Positions 8,175 through 17,620 of a stretch of 58,790 nt of DNA are shown here, one piece after another. The stretch is taken from positions 1 through 58,790 of the forward strand of contig CAJMMQ010000019.1 of assembly GCA_905214625.1 (NCBI GenBank), written 5' to 3'. The translations under genes were made by a program, and so were the position numbers. The notes under the pieces were generated by a model. The model searched no databases, was not told where the DNA came from, and worked only from the letters and a program-made list of their open reading frames with translations. This stretch comes from an uncultured bacterium (GTDB taxonomy: Bacteria > Bacteroidota > Bacteroidia > Bacteroidales > Bacteroidaceae). How positions within the stretch are numbered: position 1 is the first letter of the stretch; every line of letters starts with the position of its first letter.

Positions 8175-8182
8175 TATATTTG
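8175..8182 (+). promoter_or_regulatory. Promoter -7 box of the porin-like gene
   Basis: TATATTTG matches the Bacteroidota TAnnTTTG box, about 50 bp before the ATG at 8234. A TTTG lies at 8147-8150, 24 bp upstream, slightly farther than usual. Confidence 0.6.
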
Positions 8183-8233
8183 CCAAAGAGATTTATAAAA
8201 ATTCATTATTATTAACCAAAAACAGAATCGACT

Positions 8234-8746
8234 ATGAAAAAGATTTTATTGGTAGCGCTGTTCGCAATAGTTGCCATAGGCGCAAGTGCACAGAAGAACA
8301 TCACCATTTGGTGGGGCGGAAATGTTTCAGACGTAGACGGCGATTTCAACACGAAGTCTGAATTTAAGGCTTTGAACATCGGCATATCTTATACGGCACC
8401 GATAGACGACACATTCGACTGGTCGGTAGGAGCAGCCTATGTAACTAAAGGATGCAAAGACTGGGATCCGGGCTTCATACAGCTCGAAGGAAACGGAGCA
8501 TGGAACTTTGTTAAGGGCGGCGACGCCAAGGTTGGCCTCTTCACCGGTCCGTATGTAAGCATCCTCGTTGCAAAGGATGACATGGAAAGCGCCAACACAT
8601 TCGACATCGGATGGCAGGGAGGCGTGGCAGCAGCCTATAAGTTCCTGTCATTTAAAGTTGGATATGAGTACGGCTTCTGCAATCTTGTTGAAGACATCGA
8701 CGGAAAAGCAGGCGACTTCTTCTTCAGAATTGGAGTTAACTTCTAA
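8234..8746 (+). CDS. Small outer-membrane beta-barrel protein (porin family)
   Basis: 170 residues with a clean signal peptide (cleavage at ASA/Q, residue 19/20). It is followed by alternating amphipathic strands (FKALNIGISYTAP, FDWSVGAAYVTKG, AKVGLFTGPYVSIL, FKVGYEYGF) and a C-terminal strand ending FFFRIGVNF, a phenylalanine end typical for BAM-dependent insertion. It fits the small Bacteroidota barrel proteins of unknown transport role. It is a single gene with its own promoter and a strong terminator at 8805-8833. Confidence 0.85.
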   Translation: MKKILLVALFAIVAIGASAQKNITIWWGGNVSDVDGDFNTKSEFKALNIGISYTAPIDDTFDWSVGAAYVTKGCKDWDPGFIQLEGNGAWNFVKGGDAKVGLFTGPYVSILVAKDDMESANTFDIGWQGGVAAAYKFLSFKVGYEYGFCNLVEDIDGKAGDFFFRIGVNF

Positions 8747-8804
8747 GATGAAATAAAACCTCAAATCGGCAAAGACTTAATGACTGATTTGGATAAAAGC
8801 ACAG

Positions 8805-8833
8805 ACGTCCGGCCAAAAGCCGGACGTTATTAT
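8805..8833 (+). terminator. Rho-independent terminator of the porin-like gene
   Basis: Perfect 9-bp stem ACGTCCGGC/GCCGGACGT with a 5-nt loop, followed by TATTATTT, 59 bp after the stop codon. Confidence 0.85.
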
Positions 8834-9016
8834 TTGTATAAAGAAAAAATCCCGACCGAATCCTAATAACAGATTTGGGATAAACAGAACGCAACCGCTA
8901 ACGCCATTGCCATTACCGAGGCCCGGACAGGAAGATTGACGTAAGCCGGCATTAAACCCGGACCAGCCGTAAAGGCCCGGAGCCGCATGGCAACACAAGG
9001 CACTACGATGACCATG

Positions 9017-9766
9017 CTACAGCGCGCTGAAACGCTTTATGAGCTTACGGCGGTAGAAGCGGCCCACCTTGACATAATCAATATCATCGAAAGGCGGATA
9101 GAAGCGGCAAATGTTGTCGCACACCTCCATGAGATAGTTAATGTTGATGATGTGTTTCTGGCTTACCTGTATGAAACTGTTGTCGATGCCGAGCAGAATG
9201 TCCTTGTTGACATTGCGTTTAAGGCGCATGGGCTTGTCGAATCCGGCAGCCACGGCCATCCATACACGCGTGTCGTGGTCGTAGGAGAAAACGCAGATGT
9301 CGCGTATCTGAACGAGGCGGAAGTCAACGGTGTTGGTGTAAAAGAGCAGCTTTCCGTCGTTGCTTTTTATTGTCTCGTCCTTAACGGCCGCTGCCTTCCC
9401 GCTGTCGTGCTCTTCATAAAAGCGGCTCATCACGGTGTCGAGCTCCTTGTCGTCGACGGGCTTGAGCAGGAAGTCGAAAGCCTTGTTGCGGAAAGCGGGC
9501 AGCATATAGTCGCTGTAGGCCGTATATATAACCACATGACATGGCCATTCGGCCACGTCGTTAAGCTGTTCGAGAAACTCGATGCCTGTCATGTCAGGAA
9601 GCTCCACATCGAGGAACAGCAGCTCGGGCTTATGCCTCATTATCATCCCGAGGCCCTCCTCGCCCGTTCCGGCCGTTGCAACGACGCTGACATCAGGATA
9701 TTTCTGCATCTTGTCCGTCAGGTTGTCTATTGCCGTTTGAGTGTCGTCTACGATTATTGCGTTCAT
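9017..9766 (-). CDS. LytTR-family response regulator
   Basis: 249 residues. The receiver domain (about 1-120) has Asp7-Asp8, the phospho-acceptor Asp53 in FLDVELPDMTG, Thr82 and Lys102 (LLKPVDD). A LytTR DNA-binding domain (about 145-247) follows. It is partnered with the sensor kinase whose gene ends 21 bp upstream in the same direction, so phosphotransfer from that kinase is expected. The regulated genes are unknown; LytTR regulators often control nearby surface genes or their own operon. Confidence 0.93.
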   Translation of the reverse strand: MNAIIVDDTQTAIDNLTDKMQKYPDVSVVATAGTGEEGLGMIMRHKPELLFLDVELPDMTGIEFLEQLNDVAEWPCHVVIYTAYSDYMLPAFRNKAFDFLLKPVDDKELDTVMSRFYEEHDSGKAAAVKDETIKSNDGKLLFYTNTVDFRLVQIRDICVFSYDHDTRVWMAVAAGFDKPMRLKRNVNKDILLGIDNSFIQVSQKHIININYLMEVCDNICRFYPPFDDIDYVKVGRFYRRKLIKRFSAL

Positions 9767-9787
9767 AATAGGTTAATGTTTGCTTTA

Positions 9788-11842
9788 CTAAGAATTTTTA
9801 AGTCCAAGCGGCAAGCTCAGCGATACCTCGCATCCGGCAATTTTTCCGTCGTCGGCGGTGATGTTTCTTATGCCAAGCCTTATCTTGCGCTTTCTGTCAC
9901 GATTTATGATGTTTATAGAAGTTCTGATTACTTTCAGTCCCGTTCCCGTCGAGTTGGGGTCGCTGTGGCGTATGTCAAATCCGGCCCCGTTGTCGGTAAC
10001 GGTTATGTTGCAGCGCGAGCCGTCAACGCTAACCCCAACTTTAAGGACCTTGTGGCCTGCACGCCTTTTCAGTCCGTGTTTTATGGCATTTTCGACAAGT
10101 ATCTGTATGAACATTGACGGCACCATGATGTCTTGCAGCACATCGTCGGCGGGGGCATCAATGCTGAAGCAGAAATCATCGCCTATGCACGAGCGCTCAA
10201 CATTTATATAATAGCTGACAAAGCCAAGCTCCTCTTTAAGCGACACATAATATTTGCCCGACATCTTAAGGTTGGCCCTTATCAGCTTGGCAAGGGCCAT
10301 AAGCTCGGCCGCATCCTTTTTCTCGGTTTTAGATATGCTGTTGTTGAGCACGTTGAAAATAAAATGAGGCGATATGCGGCTGCGGGCGTTGGCCAGCTTC
10401 AGTTGCATGAGCTGCATGTTGGTCTGCAGCCTGCGCTTGCGCATGTATGTGAACAGATAAAGGAACAGCAGCACCAGCATGACGGCCGCCAACGCCACCA
10501 CATAGAGCACCCACTGCGCCCTGCGTATGTCGGCGTCTTTCTCCTGCATGGCAATCTGGTGGTGAAGCTGCAGCGTGTCCTGCGTATAGCGCATCATTAT
10601 TTCGGATGTTCTCATGTTGACGGTGTTGTGCTTCAGCGAGTCGTTGCGCGCAATGTTTCCGAGCAGATTTTCGTAGGCTATCTTGTAGTTTCCTGTCTTT
10701 ACGTAATATTCGCGCAGATAGCGCTGGCGTATGTTTATCAGGTTGAAATCTACCACTGTGCTTATCCTTTCGGCATCCAGGATGCGCCTCACCTCGTTGA
10801 CCTCACCCTTTTTCAGCGCGAGCCCTATACGTATTGTGTTAAAATAATATATTGCCGTGTCGTCGCCAATGCGTGTAAAGAAAGGCTCTACATCATCCAG
10901 ATACCTTTTGGCCCCGGCCGTGTTGCCCAAGTTAAGATATACGTCGGCCATGTTAATCTTGCACAGATACATCTCATAGCTCTTGTCCATGTGGTTGTCT
11001 TCCAGCAGCGACTGGAGCCTCATGAATGTAGCCAGGGCCGAGTGATAGTCTTCGGCATAATAAAAATAGTTGCCGTAGTTGTTAAGAAAGTAGAGCTTCA
11101 TGTTGAGCGGCATGAGGCTGAAGTTACGGTCGGACACCTTATAGCAGCGCAAAGCCTCATCAAAGTCGCCGAGGTTGAGGTAGATGCGGCCCAGCCCCAT
11201 ATAAAGGCTAACGTTCATTTTCTGCGGCAGACGCAGCGAGTCGGAAAGGAACAGCGCGCGCCTGTACCACATGGCCGCATGGGGCATGTCGTTTACGGCC
11301 ACATAGGCATCGCCAAGATTGGCACACACGTCGGGCAGCCTCTGCTCCATGTCGCTGCCGAACAGATAGCCATAGGCCTTTTGATATATGCCTATCGTCT
11401 CGTGCGGATTGTAATGAAACTTGTGATAATAAGAACCTTTGGTGTTGGACAGAAAGCCCAGCATGCCCCTTACGCGTGGTGTCTGTTTCTGTTTTCTGAG
11501 ATATGAAAACGGGCCGTCCCAGTCGAGTTTGAGCGTGTCGGGCACGTTGAGCGACACGCTGTAGCGCAGATAGCGCAGATAATAGTCGTAATAGTCAAGG
11601 CTGTCTGCAGCTTTACGCATGCCCTGCCGCATGGTTTGCAGTATGTTGTCTGACTTGACAAACATTGAGTCGTCGAGCCGTTTCAGCGCGGCTTCATGGT
11701 CGGGAGTGCGCTCATCGCCATATCGCCTGTCGCCAGAACACGACGTAAAGGCCACACACAACAATACGGCAACCGCTGCCACGGCCGCACACCTGCCCGC
11801 AATGAGGCAGGCAAGACGATATGCTATAATAGCTTTGTCCAC
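9788..11842 (-). CDS. TPR-containing sensor histidine kinase (LytS/YehU-type)
   Basis: 684 residues. The N-terminus carries a hydrophobic segment ending in a lipobox-like FTSC (Cys35). A long helical region (about 45-430) follows with TPR-like repeats (ANLGDAYVAVNDMPHAAMWYRR, YMGLGRIYLNLGDFDEALRCY). Next come a membrane segment (about 444-466), a His_kinase motif SPHFIFNVLNN with phospho-acceptor His493, and an HATPase domain with Asn585 (VENAIKHG), DNGAGF and GTGL. The TPR part would sit in the periplasm and the kinase in the cytoplasm. It precedes the LytTR regulator by 21 bp; the signal sensed is unknown. Confidence 0.92.
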   Translation of the reverse strand: MDKAIIAYRLACLIAGRCAAVAAVAVLLCVAFTSCSGDRRYGDERTPDHEAALKRLDDSMFVKSDNILQTMRQGMRKAADSLDYYDYYLRYLRYSVSLNVPDTLKLDWDGPFSYLRKQKQTPRVRGMLGFLSNTKGSYYHKFHYNPHETIGIYQKAYGYLFGSDMEQRLPDVCANLGDAYVAVNDMPHAAMWYRRALFLSDSLRLPQKMNVSLYMGLGRIYLNLGDFDEALRCYKVSDRNFSLMPLNMKLYFLNNYGNYFYYAEDYHSALATFMRLQSLLEDNHMDKSYEMYLCKINMADVYLNLGNTAGAKRYLDDVEPFFTRIGDDTAIYYFNTIRIGLALKKGEVNEVRRILDAERISTVVDFNLINIRQRYLREYYVKTGNYKIAYENLLGNIARNDSLKHNTVNMRTSEIMMRYTQDTLQLHHQIAMQEKDADIRRAQWVLYVVALAAVMLVLLFLYLFTYMRKRRLQTNMQLMQLKLANARSRISPHFIFNVLNNSISKTEKKDAAELMALAKLIRANLKMSGKYYVSLKEELGFVSYYINVERSCIGDDFCFSIDAPADDVLQDIMVPSMFIQILVENAIKHGLKRRAGHKVLKVGVSVDGSRCNITVTDNGAGFDIRHSDPNSTGTGLKVIRTSINIINRDRKRKIRLGIRNITADDGKIAGCEVSLSLPLGLKNS

Positions 11843-11901
11843 TTACTTACACTGAGCTGTTTCTTAAACTTCTTTTACCGACGAATAATGTAAAACCGAC
11901 A

Positions 11902-11909
11902 CAAAGTTA
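11902..11909 (-). promoter_or_regulatory. Possible promoter -7 box of the sensor kinase operon
   Basis: CAAAGTTA on plus reads TAACTTTG on minus, 60 bp before the kinase start. No consensus TTTG was found at the expected distance. Confidence 0.45.
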
Positions 11910-12293
11910 ACAAAAAAATGTTTAAAAAGAATTTTTATCTGATTAAATTACAATTATTATTGCCCGTTTAAAACGTATTTTAAGACATTCAACGGCAAAA
12001 AACAGCAATATGTAAACCCGACGTTTACATGCAAAAAAAAATAATGTATCCCGCATCAGCCGAGACATGCAGCCATGTATTCCCCCAAAAACATGTGGCT
12101 AAACATGGACAGATAATTATGCCACACTTTAACCTGTTCAGACAGGACATCCGTTCTTTATCCCCAATCACGGCAATTAGTCAGCATTTACAATGCAGAC
12201 CGATGCTTTAGCCTAAATCGGTTATTAGAATTCGGTATGTATTTTTGCTTTATATTGAGCGGATTTTCGTTAGATTTTTTGCAGGCACTTTTA

Positions 12294-12321
12294 TAATTTA
12301 TAATTCACAATTCATAATTGG
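12294..12321. repeat. Dispersed repeat, aattcacaattcataattgg family
   Basis: Shares TAATTCACAATTCATAATTG with the two arms at 53972-54000 and 54040-54068. Confidence 0.75.
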
Positions 12322-12365
12322 CTACGCCGAACTTCGTTTGCATTTAGAGCCTTGTGCCAATAGAA

Positions 12366-12431
12366 ACAAAAAGACGGGCTGAAAGCATGAATGAACAAAA
12401 TAAATGAATAAATCTATGTGCGATCTAATGA
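12366..12431 (-). repeat. Dispersed repeat of the GCACATAG...CTTTCAGCCCG family, copy 1
   Basis: Read on the minus strand it contains GTCATTAGATCGCACATAG, TTTATTTTGTTCATTCATG and CTTTCAGCCCGTCTTTTTGT. It is closely related to plus-strand copies at 25078 and 48341. Confidence 0.75.
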
Positions 12432-12499
12432 CCGAGACATGGGCCTCTGTGCCTGCGAAAAGCATACGGCAGGATGCTGACGGCTGACAACAGGCCCGT

Positions 12500-12557
12500 A
12501 TGGCAAGAAAAGAGCGATGCCCGGAAACGGCTTTGAAGGCCATTCCCGGGCATCGCT
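12500..12557 (-). terminator. asd terminator
   Basis: AGCGATGCCCGG (12513-12524) pairs perfectly with CCGGGCATCGCT (12546-12557). On the minus strand it is followed by TCTTTTCTT, 28 bp after the asd stop. Confidence 0.7.
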
Positions 12558-12584
12558 GCGAACGCTGCATAGGCAGCGATAAAA

Positions 12585-13595
12585 TCATTTAACGTTTCCT
12601 ACCTTTATCAGATATTCTGCAATCTGAACGGCATTGAGCGCAGCACCCTTGCGTATCTGGTCGCCGCTGAGCCAGAAGGTGAGTCCGTTTTCGTCGGCAA
12701 GGTCTTTCCTTACACGGCCAACGAATATGTCGTCCTTGCCGGCAGTGTCGAGCGGCATGGGATAAACAAGGTTAGAGGGGTCGTCCTCAAGCGTAACGCC
12801 GGGAGCGGCAGCCAGAGCCTTCTGAGCCTCCTTAACGCTGATTGGGCGCTCGGTCTCAATCCACACCGACTCAGAATGGGCACGGAGCGACGACACACGC
12901 ACGCACATGGCAGAGCATTTAACGTCGCTGTGCATAATCTTTCGTGTCTCGTTAAACATCTTCATCTCTTCCTTGGTGTATCCGTTAGGCTGGAACACGT
13001 CAATCTGCGGAATGACGTTGTAGGCAAGCTGATGAGGGAACTTGCTCACGGTAACGGGCTTGCCGTCGATAATCTCCTTATACTGCTGCTGCAGCTCGGC
13101 CATTGCCGCTGCGCCTGCGCCGCTGGCACTCTGGTAGCTCGCAATGTGTATGCGGCGTATGTGGCTGAGCTGCTCGAGCGGCTGCAGGGCCACAACCATC
13201 ATTATCGTCGTGCAGTTAGGGTTGGCAATGATGCCGCGCGGACGGTTTAGGGCATCATCGGCGTTACACTCGGGCACAACCAAAGGCACATCGTCGTCCA
13301 TGCGGAAAGCGCTGGAGTTGTCGATCATCACGGCTCCATACTTTGTTATGTCGGCTGCAAACTCTTTTGAAGTGCCGGCTCCGGCCGACGTAAAGGCAAT
13401 GTCTACACCCTTGAAGTCGTCGTTATGCTGAAGCAGTTTCACCTCATACTCTTTTCCCTTAAAAACATATTTCCGGCCAGCCGAACGCTCCGAGCCGAAC
13501 AGCACAAGGTCGTCAAGCGGAAAATTCCTTTCTGCGAGCACGCGCAGGAACTCTTGTCCTACAGCACCACTCGCACCAACAATTGCTACTTTCAT
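12585..13595 (-). CDS. asd: Aspartate-semialdehyde dehydrogenase
   Basis: 336 residues, full length. It catalyses NADPH-dependent reduction of aspartyl phosphate to aspartate semialdehyde, the branch point to lysine/diaminopimelate, threonine and methionine. The NADP-binding loop GASGAVG (7-13), the catalytic Cys128 in NPNCTT, and His240 in SLRAHSE are all present. The substrate-binding region includes [16 protein letters not shown]. It is transcribed alone from a good Bacteroidota promoter and divergently from the antiporter gene. Confidence 0.97.
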   Translation of the reverse strand: MKVAIVGASGAVGQEFLRVLAERNFPLDDLVLFGSERSAGRKYVFKGKEYEVKLLQHNDDFKGVDIAFTSAGAGTSKEFAADITKYGAVMIDNSSAFRMDDDVPLVVPECNADDALNRPRGIIANPNCTTIMMVVALQPLEQLSHIRRIHIASYQSASGAGAAAMAELQQQYKEIIDGKPVTVSKFPHQLAYNVIPQIDVFQPNGYTKEEMKMFNETRKIMHSDVKCSAMCVRVSSLRAHSESVWIETERPISVKEAQKALAAAPGVTLEDDPSNLVYPMPLDTAGKDDIFVGRVRKDLADENGLTFWLSGDQIRKGAALNAVQIAEYLIKVGNVK

Positions 13596-13645
13596 TTATC
13601 GCTTATTTTTATTATAGAATATATTAAAATGCCAATTATTAGATG

Positions 13646-13679
13646 CAAAAGTACAACTTTTAGCCCAATCACTGCCAAA
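13646..13679 (-). promoter_or_regulatory. asd promoter
   Basis: On the minus strand TTTG (13676-13679), 22 nt, then TACTTTTG (13646-13653), about 50 bp before the asd start. Both boxes match the Bacteroidota consensus. Confidence 0.6.
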
Positions 13680-13707
13680 ATATGATTTTTTTTTGCACTT
13701 TTGCATA

Positions 13708-13715
13708 TAGATTTG
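13708..13715 (+). promoter_or_regulatory. Possible promoter -7 box of the antiporter gene
   Basis: TAGATTTG matches TAnnTTTG but lies only 17 bp before the ATG, with no TTTG at standard spacing, so the leader would be very short. Confidence 0.4.
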
Positions 13716-13732
13716 CAACATAACGAATAATT

Positions 13733-15856
13733 ATGCCTGATATATCACAGTTTTTCCCCATAACGGCCCCGACGCTGATATTCTTCGTCGTGCTGTGCAT
13801 CATTCTTTTTGCACCCATAATAATGGGCAAGCTGCGCATTCCGCATATCGTAGGAATGGTGCTGGCCGGAGTGATTGTGGGGCCTCACGGCTTCAACATA
13901 CTGGCAAAGGACAGCTCGTTCGACCTTTTCGGACACGTAGGCCTATACTACATCATGTTTCTGGCCGGACTGGAGATGAACATGAGCAACTTCAGGAAGA
14001 ACAGGCTGCGGACATTTACACACGGCATAATGGCTTTCGTAATACCTATGGCCATGGGCTTTGTGTTCAACACGGCCATACTGAAATACAGCTTTCTGAC
14101 ATCGGTGCTGCTGGCCAGCATGTATGCCTCGCACACGCTGATAGCCTACCCCACCATACTGCGCTACGGACTGTCGAACCAGCGCAGCGTGACCATAGCC
14201 GTGGGAGCCACGGCTATTACCGACACACTGACGCTGCTCGTGCTGGCCATTGTGGGCGGCATGTTCAAGGGCGAGATAACCAGCGGCTTCTGGATAATGC
14301 TGTTTCTGAAAATAGCGGTGGTGTTCTTCATCATAATATTTTATTTTCCACGCATAGCCCAGTATTTCTTTCAGCGCTACGAAGACAACGTAACACAGTT
14401 TATCTTCGTGCTGGCAATGACATTCCTCGGAGCTGTAATGATGGAGATGATAGGCATGGAAGGACTGCTCGGAGCCTTTCTCACGGGCCTGGTGCTGAAC
14501 AGATATGTGCCTAACATATCGCCGCTGATGACCCATCTGGAATTTGTGGGCAACGCCATATTCATACCCTACTTCCTTATCGGCGTGGGCATGCTCGTAA
14601 ACGTGAAGATTCTCTTCGGCGGGCTGGGTACAATAGAGGTGGCTGCCGTAATGATATTCGTGGCCCTTGCAAGCAAATGGATAGCATCGCTGTTCACGCA
14701 GAAGCTGTTCGGTATGCGTGCCATAGAGCGCGAGCTTATCTACGGCCTCAGCAACGCGCAGGCAGGAGCCACGCTGGCCGCCGTGCTGGTGGGATATAAC
14801 CTGATAATGCCCAACGGCCAGAGGCTGCTCAACGACGATGTGCTCAACGGCACAATCATACTTATCCTGGTAACTTGCATATTCAGTTCGTTCACCACAG
14901 AGCGCGCGGCCAAAAAGATTGCGCTCGAAACCAAGAGCAACATGCCAAAAGACGAAAACGGCGACGACGAGAAGATAATGATACCGATGAAATATCCTGA
15001 AACGGCCGAAAACCTTATAAAGCTGGCGGCGCTGATGCGCAACCGCAAGCTGAACCGTGGCGTGGTGGCACTCAACGTGGTGTATGACGACGACAACAGA
15101 CTGCACTATCAGGAAAAAGGACGGCAACTGCTTGAACACATAACCAAGGTGGCCAACTATTCAGGTATGATGGTGCAGACGCAAGTGAGAATTGCCACCA
15201 ACATAACCAACGGCATAAAGCACGCCTTCAAGGAGTTTAACGCCTCAGAGATAATAATGGGCATGCACATACGCAAGGAGGTGTCGAAGAAGTTCTGGGG
15301 CGAGTTCATACAGAGCATTTTCGGCGGACTGAACCGCCAGATAACCATAGTGCAGTGCATGAAACCTCTCAACACTCTGCGGCGCATACATGTGGCTGTG
15401 CCGTCGAGGGCCGAATATGAGCCGGGATTTTACCGATGGCTTGAACGCCTGTCGCGTATGGCCGAAAACCTTGAATGCAGGATACAATTTCATGCCAAGC
15501 ACGAAACGCTGTCGCTCATCAACGAATATATACAGAACCGCCACCCTAACGTAAGGGCCGAATACACATACATGGCACACTGGAACGAGCTGCCGGGACT
15601 GTCGGAGAAGGTGAACGAAGACCACATGCTCGTGGTGATAACGGCGCGCAAGGGCACAATATCATACAAAAACGCCCTGGAACGCCTGCCTGAGGAGCTT
15701 ACAAGATACTTTGCGGGCAAAAGCCTAATGATAATATTCCCCGACCAATACGGCGAGCCGATAGGCACCATGACGTATGCCGAGCCTCAACATCACGAAC
15801 AGCCAAGCGCATACGAGGTGCTCACGGCATGGATAAGAAAGAAATTCAAAGTGTGA
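13733..15856 (+). CDS. Cation:proton antiporter (CPA2 family) with C-terminal cytosolic domain
   Basis: 707 residues. The first 400 or so form about 12 membrane segments of the Na+/H+ exchanger fold (FAPIIMGKLRIPHIVGMVLAG, AVGATAITDTLTLLVLAIVGG with the paired-acid region, LSNAQAGATLAAVLVGYN). Residues about 430-700 are hydrophilic and resemble tandem universal-stress-like domains (RGVVALNVVYDD, ASEIIMGMHIRKE, IHVAVPSRAEYEPGF), a common regulatory module in Bacteroidota antiporters. It would exchange Na+ or K+ for protons at the inner membrane. It is the first of four plus-strand genes; the next begins 48 bp downstream. Confidence 0.9.
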   Translation: MPDISQFFPITAPTLIFFVVLCIILFAPIIMGKLRIPHIVGMVLAGVIVGPHGFNILAKDSSFDLFGHVGLYYIMFLAGLEMNMSNFRKNRLRTFTHGIMAFVIPMAMGFVFNTAILKYSFLTSVLLASMYASHTLIAYPTILRYGLSNQRSVTIAVGATAITDTLTLLVLAIVGGMFKGEITSGFWIMLFLKIAVVFFIIIFYFPRIAQYFFQRYEDNVTQFIFVLAMTFLGAVMMEMIGMEGLLGAFLTGLVLNRYVPNISPLMTHLEFVGNAIFIPYFLIGVGMLVNVKILFGGLGTIEVAAVMIFVALASKWIASLFTQKLFGMRAIERELIYGLSNAQAGATLAAVLVGYNLIMPNGQRLLNDDVLNGTIILILVTCIFSSFTTERAAKKIALETKSNMPKDENGDDEKIMIPMKYPETAENLIKLAALMRNRKLNRGVVALNVVYDDDNRLHYQEKGRQLLEHITKVANYSGMMVQTQVRIATNITNGIKHAFKEFNASEIIMGMHIRKEVSKKFWGEFIQSIFGGLNRQITIVQCMKPLNTLRRIHVAVPSRAEYEPGFYRWLERLSRMAENLECRIQFHAKHETLSLINEYIQNRHPNVRAEYTYMAHWNELPGLSEKVNEDHMLVVITARKGTISYKNALERLPEELTRYFAGKSLMIIFPDQYGEPIGTMTYAEPQHHEQPSAYEVLTAWIRKKFKV

Positions 15857-15904
15857 AAACTACCTTAAAATAATTTTGTCAACAACAACGAACAGCAAAC
15901 AGTA

Positions 15905-16630
15905 ATGATTGATATAAAAGGAATAACTAAAAGTTTCGGCCCGCTGCAGGTGCTTAAAGGCATAGACCTGCATATAGACAAGGGCGAGGTGGTGAGCATA
16001 GTAGGTCCGAGCGGTGCGGGCAAGACAACGCTGCTGCAGATAATTGGCACGCTGGACAAGCCCGACAGCGGACAGATAATAATAGACGGCACCGACGTAA
16101 GCAGCCTTAGCCGCAACAAACTGGCCGAATTCAGAAATCTGCACATTGGGTTCGTTTTCCAGTTTCATCAGCTCCTGCCTGAATTTACGGCGCTCGAAAA
16201 CATAATGATACCGGCATTCATAGCCGGAAAATCGCGCGGAGAGGCCAAGAAACGGGCAAAGGAGCTGCTCGACTTTATGGGGTTGACAGACAGGGCAAAA
16301 CACAAGCCAAATGAACTGTCGGGAGGCGAAAAGCAGCGTGTGGCCGTAGCGCGGGCACTGGTGAACAATCCGGCCGTAATACTTGCCGACGAACCTTCTG
16401 GCAGTCTAGATTCTAAAAACAAGGAAGAGCTTCATCAACTGTTCTTCAATCTGCGCGACAAGTTCGGACAAACCTTCGTTATCGTAACTCACGACGAAAA
16501 TCTTGCAAAGATAACCGACCGCACTATAGCAATGAGAGACGGACTGCTCGAGACTGCCTCTAACGCCGTGGAAGACGAAACATACGCAACGGAAAATACT
16601 GTGCAAGAAACAGCCGACCCTGCCGAATAA
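15905..16630 (+). CDS. lolD: ABC transporter ATP-binding protein, LolD/MacB-like
   Basis: 241 residues. Walker A GPSGAGKT (Lys40), Q-loop region [17 protein letters not shown], signature LSGGEKQR, Walker [10 protein letters not shown] and the His switch VTHDE are all intact. The [19 protein letters not shown] stretch and SGSLDSKN are typical of the LolD/MacB/FtsE group. LolD powers release of lipoproteins from the inner membrane. No LolC/E permease is adjacent, so the exact partner is uncertain. An acidic, low-complexity C-terminal tail of about 25 residues extends past the family's usual end. Confidence 0.85.
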   Translation: MIDIKGITKSFGPLQVLKGIDLHIDKGEVVSIVGPSGAGKTTLLQIIGTLDKPDSGQIIIDGTDVSSLSRNKLAEFRNLHIGFVFQFHQLLPEFTALENIMIPAFIAGKSRGEAKKRAKELLDFMGLTDRAKHKPNELSGGEKQRVAVARALVNNPAVILADEPSGSLDSKNKEELHQLFFNLRDKFGQTFVIVTHDENLAKITDRTIAMRDGLLETASNAVEDETYATENTVQETADPAE

Positions 16631-16692
16631 GCTGGCAAAAGTACTTGTTGAATGCACATAAAAATATTATAGAACAAACATCTACAAACAAT

Positions 16693-17538
16693 ATGGATTT
16701 AATAAAACTTGGCGACTACAACCTGATGAAAGTTGTGAAGAAGGTTGACTTCGGGATGTATCTCGACGGAGGCGACGAAGGAGAGGTGCTGCTGCCGCAG
16801 CGATACGTGCCAGAAGGATGCAAGGTTGGCGACGAGCTGAAAGTATTTATATATCTCGACAACGAGGAAAGGCTCGTTGCAACGACGCTTACACCGCTGG
16901 CTAAAGTTGGCGACTTCGCGTTTCTGAACGTGGCATGGGTGAACGAATATGGAGCCTTCATGAACTGGGGGCTGATGAAAGACCTTTTCTGCCCGTTCAG
17001 AGAACAAAAGATGAAAATGGAAACCGGCAAAGGATACATAGTGCATATTCACCTCGACAGCGAGAGCTACCGCATAGTGGCATCTGCCAAGATAGAACGC
17101 TACTTCAGCGAAGAAACGCCACAATATATGCAAGGCGAGGAAGTGAGCCTGCTTGTATGGCAGAAAACCGACCTTGGATTTAAGGTTATAATCGACAACA
17201 AATATCCAGGTCTGGTATACAAAGACCAAATTTTCAAGGACATACATACCGGCGACAGGATGAAAGGATATATAGCAGCCATAAGACCCGACGGCAAGAT
17301 AGACGTAACACTGCAGCCTACGGGACGGAAAATGACAGCAGAATTCAGCGAAGTGCTGTTACAATATCTGAAAGAGCACGAAGGAGTATGCCACCTGACG
17401 GACAAAAGTCAGGCAGAAGACATCTACCAGACATTTCAGGTCAGCAAGAAGAACTTCAAGAAAGCAGTGGGCGACTTATACAAACGCAGGCTTATAACGC
17501 TCTGCGACAAATGCATAAGGCTCACCGGCAACATATAA
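16693..17538 (+). CDS. S1-domain RNA-binding protein, CvfB/YitL-like
   Basis: 281 residues counted from the ATG at 16693; the frame is open upstream only through a TTG at 16645, which adds an unlikely leader. Several OB/S1-like modules are visible: GMYLDGGDEGEVLLPQRYVPEGCKVGD at the start, YGAFMNWGLMKDLFCPF in the middle, GLVYKDQIFKDIHTGDRMKGYI near 210. A C-terminal winged-helix-like segment (VSKKNFKKAVGDLYKRRLI) follows. This matches the CvfB family, RNA-binding proteins tied to virulence-gene expression in Firmicutes. The role in Bacteroidota is not established. Confidence 0.85.
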   Translation: MDLIKLGDYNLMKVVKKVDFGMYLDGGDEGEVLLPQRYVPEGCKVGDELKVFIYLDNEERLVATTLTPLAKVGDFAFLNVAWVNEYGAFMNWGLMKDLFCPFREQKMKMETGKGYIVHIHLDSESYRIVASAKIERYFSEETPQYMQGEEVSLLVWQKTDLGFKVIIDNKYPGLVYKDQIFKDIHTGDRMKGYIAAIRPDGKIDVTLQPTGRKMTAEFSEVLLQYLKEHEGVCHLTDKSQAEDIYQTFQVSKKNFKKAVGDLYKRRLITLCDKCIRLTGNI

Positions 17539-17620
17539 TAGTCTAGAAACAAGCCGTCAGCATGCACCTCATGCCACCGGCTCACACTATAAAGACATCA
17601 AGTTTTTAAGACAAGCACTA

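Larger units (their letters stand above)
11910..12499. other. Gene-free stretch between kinase and asd genes
   Basis: AT-rich and without a convincing gene. It holds two dispersed-repeat copies (listed separately at 12294 and 12366). The 88-codon minus-strand frame over 12322-12588 overlaps the asd terminator and the repeats and is not considered real. Confidence 0.6.

Noticed and set aside
8987..11506. Two long plus-strand frames of 376 and 457 codons
   Set aside because: Both are antisense shadows of the LytTR regulator and sensor kinase genes, which have clear domains.
12322..12588. 88-codon minus-strand frame after asd
   Set aside because: Overlaps the asd terminator hairpin and a dispersed repeat; no protein-like pattern.
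13943..15139. 398-codon minus-strand frame
   Set aside because: Antisense to the antiporter; His/Tyr/Gln-rich translation with no domain.
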